A DNA stretch of 64,000 bases from Cardinalis cardinalis (lineage: Eukaryota; Chordata; Aves; Passeriformes; Cardinalidae): NCBI GenBank assembly GCA_014549065.1, contig JACDOX010000001.1, positions 4,641,481 through 4,705,480 of the forward strand. The letters are read 5' to 3'. Shown here piece by piece: positions 62,428 through 64,000 of this stretch; the stretch's first letter is position 1; each line of letters starts with the position of its first letter. The notes under the pieces are model-generated. The model searched no databases and was not told the DNA's origin. It saw nothing but the letters and a program-made list of their open reading frames with translations. The position numbers and the translations under genes are program-made.

Positions 62428-62936
62428 ACACAGAATGACNGAGTGGATCAGGCTGGAAGGGATCACAGTGAACCATCTGCTCCAGCCTCCCTGCTCTAGC
62501 GGGCACACGNGACAGGGTTGCATCCAGACAGTGCCTTCAGTATCTCCAGTAAGAGATTCCACACCCTCTCTGGGCAAACTGTTCCAGTGCTCGGTCACTG
62601 GACAGTAAAGAAGTTCATCCTCACATTTAGGTGGAACTTCCTGCGCATCGGTTTCTGCCCATTGCCTCTTGTCCTATTGCCTGGCACCCCCCATAAGAGC
62701 TGGCCCCATCCTCTTGGCACCTTCGCTATAGATAATGATAGACATTGACGAGGTCCCCTCTCAGTCGTCTCTTCTCGAGACTGTACAGGCCCAGCTCCCG
62801 CAGCCTTTCCTCATCAGAGAGATGCTCCAGTCCCTTAATCATCTTTATTGGCCTTCCCTGGACCCGCTCTAGGAGCTCCAGTTCCCTGTTGTATCTAGAA
62901 GCCCAGAACTGGGCAGTAACGCTGGATACAGCAGTN
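62428..62936 (-). repeat. CR1 LINE fragment inside the divergent promoter
   Basis: Reads as reverse-complement CR1: begins with the ACAGAATGAC end motif, then GGCTGGAAGGGATCAC, TTGCCTCTTGTCCTATTGCC and AGCCCAGAACTGGGC in CR1 order. The 3' end points toward PRKDC. It is 5'-truncated near 62936, as most CR1 copies are. Confidence 0.9.
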
Positions 62937-62997
62937 GTTCCCCCCTCCTCTAAGAATGGGCTGCTCCAACCTCCCCATGCCCGCCCACAGCCCTGGT

Positions 62998-63005
62998 TTT
63001 GCCGC
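62998..63005 (+). promoter_or_regulatory. E2F-type site TTTGCCGC
   Basis: Fits the TTTSSCGC consensus and is embedded in TTTTGCCGCGAAA, which is nearly palindromic. E2F control of MCM genes in G1/S is well established; use of this copy is inferred. Confidence 0.5.
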
Positions 63006-63261
63006 GAAATTCGGTACGGTGCGGGCGGCTCCACGCTAGGTTACGGGGGGGGGAGGCGATGTGCCATTACTGGGAGCAGCCTCTGTCTGTACCACAAGTA
63101 GCAACCTGCATTATAATTCTTTCTCTAGTGTAGCAAGTCGAGCGGGGCGCGACCCTCACTTCGACGATCCACAGGTTTCATCTCCTTCCTCCTCTCCCTC
63201 TCGGTTCCGCATTCCCCCTTTCCGCCTTCGTTGGGCGCTCCCGTTGCGATCGCGCCTCGCC

Positions 63262-63266
63262 ATTGG
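63262..63266 (-). promoter_or_regulatory. Inverted CCAAT box
   Basis: ATTGG within GCCATTGGCCAC, a typical NF-Y core in TATA-less CpG promoters, about 235 bases before the MCM4 ATG. Confidence 0.5.
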
Positions 63267-63302
63267 CCACAAAGCCCGGGAGAGCGCGCGCACGCCGCTG
63301 GC

Positions 63303-63310
63303 TTTGGCGC
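63303..63310 (+). promoter_or_regulatory. E2F-type site TTTGGCGC
   Basis: Exact TTTSSCGC match about 190 bases before the MCM4 ATG and 37 bases after the CCAAT box, a spacing often seen in cell-cycle promoters. Confidence 0.55.
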
Positions 63311-63498
63311 GGAGTGTGGCGGTGTGTGTGGGGTTGTGCAGGTGGGGGCCACGGCTGCCGAGGGCAGGAAGGGGACGGGAACCCGCCTGTCGGGGAGGAA
63401 GGGGACGGGAACTCCGGTGGCGGAGCGCCTGCCGTGCTCACTCTTCTCGNCGACCCCCTGTCCCCAGGTAGGACCACAGCTGGAGCTTCAGCAGCGCC

Positions 63499-63568
63499 AT
63501 GTCGTCGCCAGCCTCCACTCCCAGCCGCCGACGGGGCAAGCGCGGCCGGGGCAGCAACCCCCCGACTC
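63499..63568 (+). CDS. MCM4: MCM4 first coding exon
   Basis: ATG at 63499-63501; codes SSPASTPSRRRGKRGRG and onward. Donor CTC|GTAAGT at 63569. A pyrimidine-rich stretch ending CCCCAG at 63467 could be an acceptor for this exon if a non-coding exon lies upstream. Confidence 0.94.
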
Positions 63569-63860
63569 GTAAGTGCTGCGTTGGGAAGGGGCCGGCGGGG
63601 TGGGCTCCCCCGCCCCGAGAGCGCTCTCCCACCCCCCGCCTCGGTCCGCCCGGTGCGGCGGCCTGGCTTTTGTAACTCCGGGTCCTCCGTGTCTCTTGCA
63701 GCACAAGATGCTCGCTCTCCTCCATCCCAGAAGCGTCGCACAGACGACTCCACCTCCACCGGGGACCTGCAGCCCATGCCCACGTCCCCGCCCGCCGACG
63801 CGCAGAGCCCCGGCGCCGCCGATGCGCTGTTCTCCAGCCCGCCGCAGTTCCGCCACTCCG
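63499..63860 (+). CDS. MCM4: DNA replication licensing factor MCM4, N-terminal part, partial
   Basis: Subunit of the nuclear MCM2-7 helicase that unwinds DNA at replication forks. Two coding exons are in the window (63499-63568 and 63702-63860) and give 76 residues plus one base. The start MSSPASTPSRRRGKRGRG matches human MSSPASTPSRRGSRRGRA, and DSTSTGDLQPMPTSP plus LFSSPPQ match human DSTSTGELQPMPTSP and LFSSPPQ. This is the disordered basic tail, rich in S/T-P sites that CDK and DDK phosphorylate in other vertebrates. The zinc finger and AAA+ ATPase lie beyond the window. The ATG has G at -3. Divergent to PRKDC. Confidence 0.96.
63702..63860 (+). CDS. MCM4: MCM4 second coding exon
   Basis: Acceptor CTCTTGCAG, then the split proline and DARSPPSQKRRTDD. 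Ends RHS plus one base at donor TCCG|GTACGC (63861). The rest of the window is the following intron. Confidence 0.94.
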
Positions 63861-64000
63861 GTACGCGGGGCTGGGGCGGCTCCGTGGCTGTGCGGGCCCC
63901 GGCGACGCAGCCCAGGGACCGCCTGCACTGCCGTGGGGCGAGCCAGCGCTGGGCCAGATCGGCTGAAAAACGCTCGAGGGAAAAATGAGCCTTATCTTAT

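Larger units (their letters stand above)
62220..63498. promoter_or_regulatory. PRKDC-MCM4 divergent promoter region
   Basis: The two start codons are 1,279 bases apart and face away from each other. Both flanks are very GC- and CpG-rich and I see no TATA box on either side. On the MCM4 side there are E2F-consensus matches (62998-63005, 63303-63310) and an inverted CCAAT box (63262-63266). A CR1 fragment occupies about 40% of the interval. Shared control is known for the human pair; in this bird it is inference. No transcription start can be fixed from sequence alone. Confidence 0.85.
61770..63960. other. CpG island over the PRKDC and MCM4 5' ends
   Basis: Base composition jumps from AT-rich introns to dense CpG over PRKDC exon 1 and MCM4 exons 1-2. 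It is interrupted between about 62430 and 62936 by the less CpG-rich CR1. Limits are by eye. Confidence 0.8.

Noticed and set aside
61733..62608. Long plus-strand open frame of 291 codons over PRKDC exon 1
   Set aside because: Lies antisense to PRKDC exon 1 and runs into the CR1. It is open because the CpG island is poor in stop codons; arginine/proline-rich sequence with no recognisable domain.
63178..63783. Minus-strand open frame of 201 codons over MCM4
   Set aside because: Antisense shadow of MCM4 exons 1-2 in the CpG island; no domain and GC-driven composition.
1..64000. tRNA, rRNA, snoRNA and CRISPR
   Set aside because: No cloverleaf-like A/B box pair, rRNA core or regular spaced repeat was recognised by eye. 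Intronic C/D or H/ACA snoRNAs cannot be excluded without a covariance-model search.
1..64000. A new gene system hidden in the introns
   Set aside because: Every convincing coding stretch belongs to PRKDC or MCM4. The remaining open frames are short, lack family similarity, or fall in repeats.

Overview
This is a piece of a bird nuclear genome. The evidence is many CR1 LINE fragments of the avian type, at least one retroviral LTR, AT-rich introns, one sharp CpG island, and two vertebrate genes whose proteins align closely to the human ones as I remember them. I cannot name the species. The repeat style suggests a neoavian bird, possibly a songbird, but that is weak.

Almost the whole window (1024-62219, minus strand) is the 5' three quarters of PRKDC, which encodes DNA-PKcs, the giant kinase of non-homologous end joining. 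I traced 68 consecutive coding exons from the ATG at 62219 to the exon at 1024-1135. All 67 exon junctions keep one reading frame with no stop or frameshift. Together they give 9,584 coding bases, about 3,195 residues of a protein that is about 4,130 residues long in human. The N-HEAT and M-HEAT superhelices and the first part of the FAT region lie here. The kinase and FATC domains lie beyond position 1.

At the right end, about 1.28 kb from the PRKDC ATG, MCM4 starts on the plus strand. MCM4 is a subunit of the MCM2-7 replicative helicase. Its first two coding exons (63499-63568, 63702-63860) are present and the rest lies beyond the window. The two genes are head to head and appear to share a CpG-island, TATA-less promoter region, as in mammals. 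Here a CR1 fragment of about 510 bp sits inside that shared region.

Introns hold further CR1 copies (about 9343, 36045, 43088, 43531, 46880, 59088), a solo LTR with a candidate 6-bp target duplication (58150-58736), a second LTR-type repeat (about 49243-49835), and short tandem repeats. I found no tRNA, rRNA, CRISPR array or independent protein gene inside the introns. The most useful oddities are a GC-AG intron after exon 47, the split bidirectional promoter, a weak donor at exon 59 with a better out-of-frame competitor 4 bases away, conserved phosphorylation clusters and caspase site, and isolated N bases that fall mostly at third codon positions in exons.
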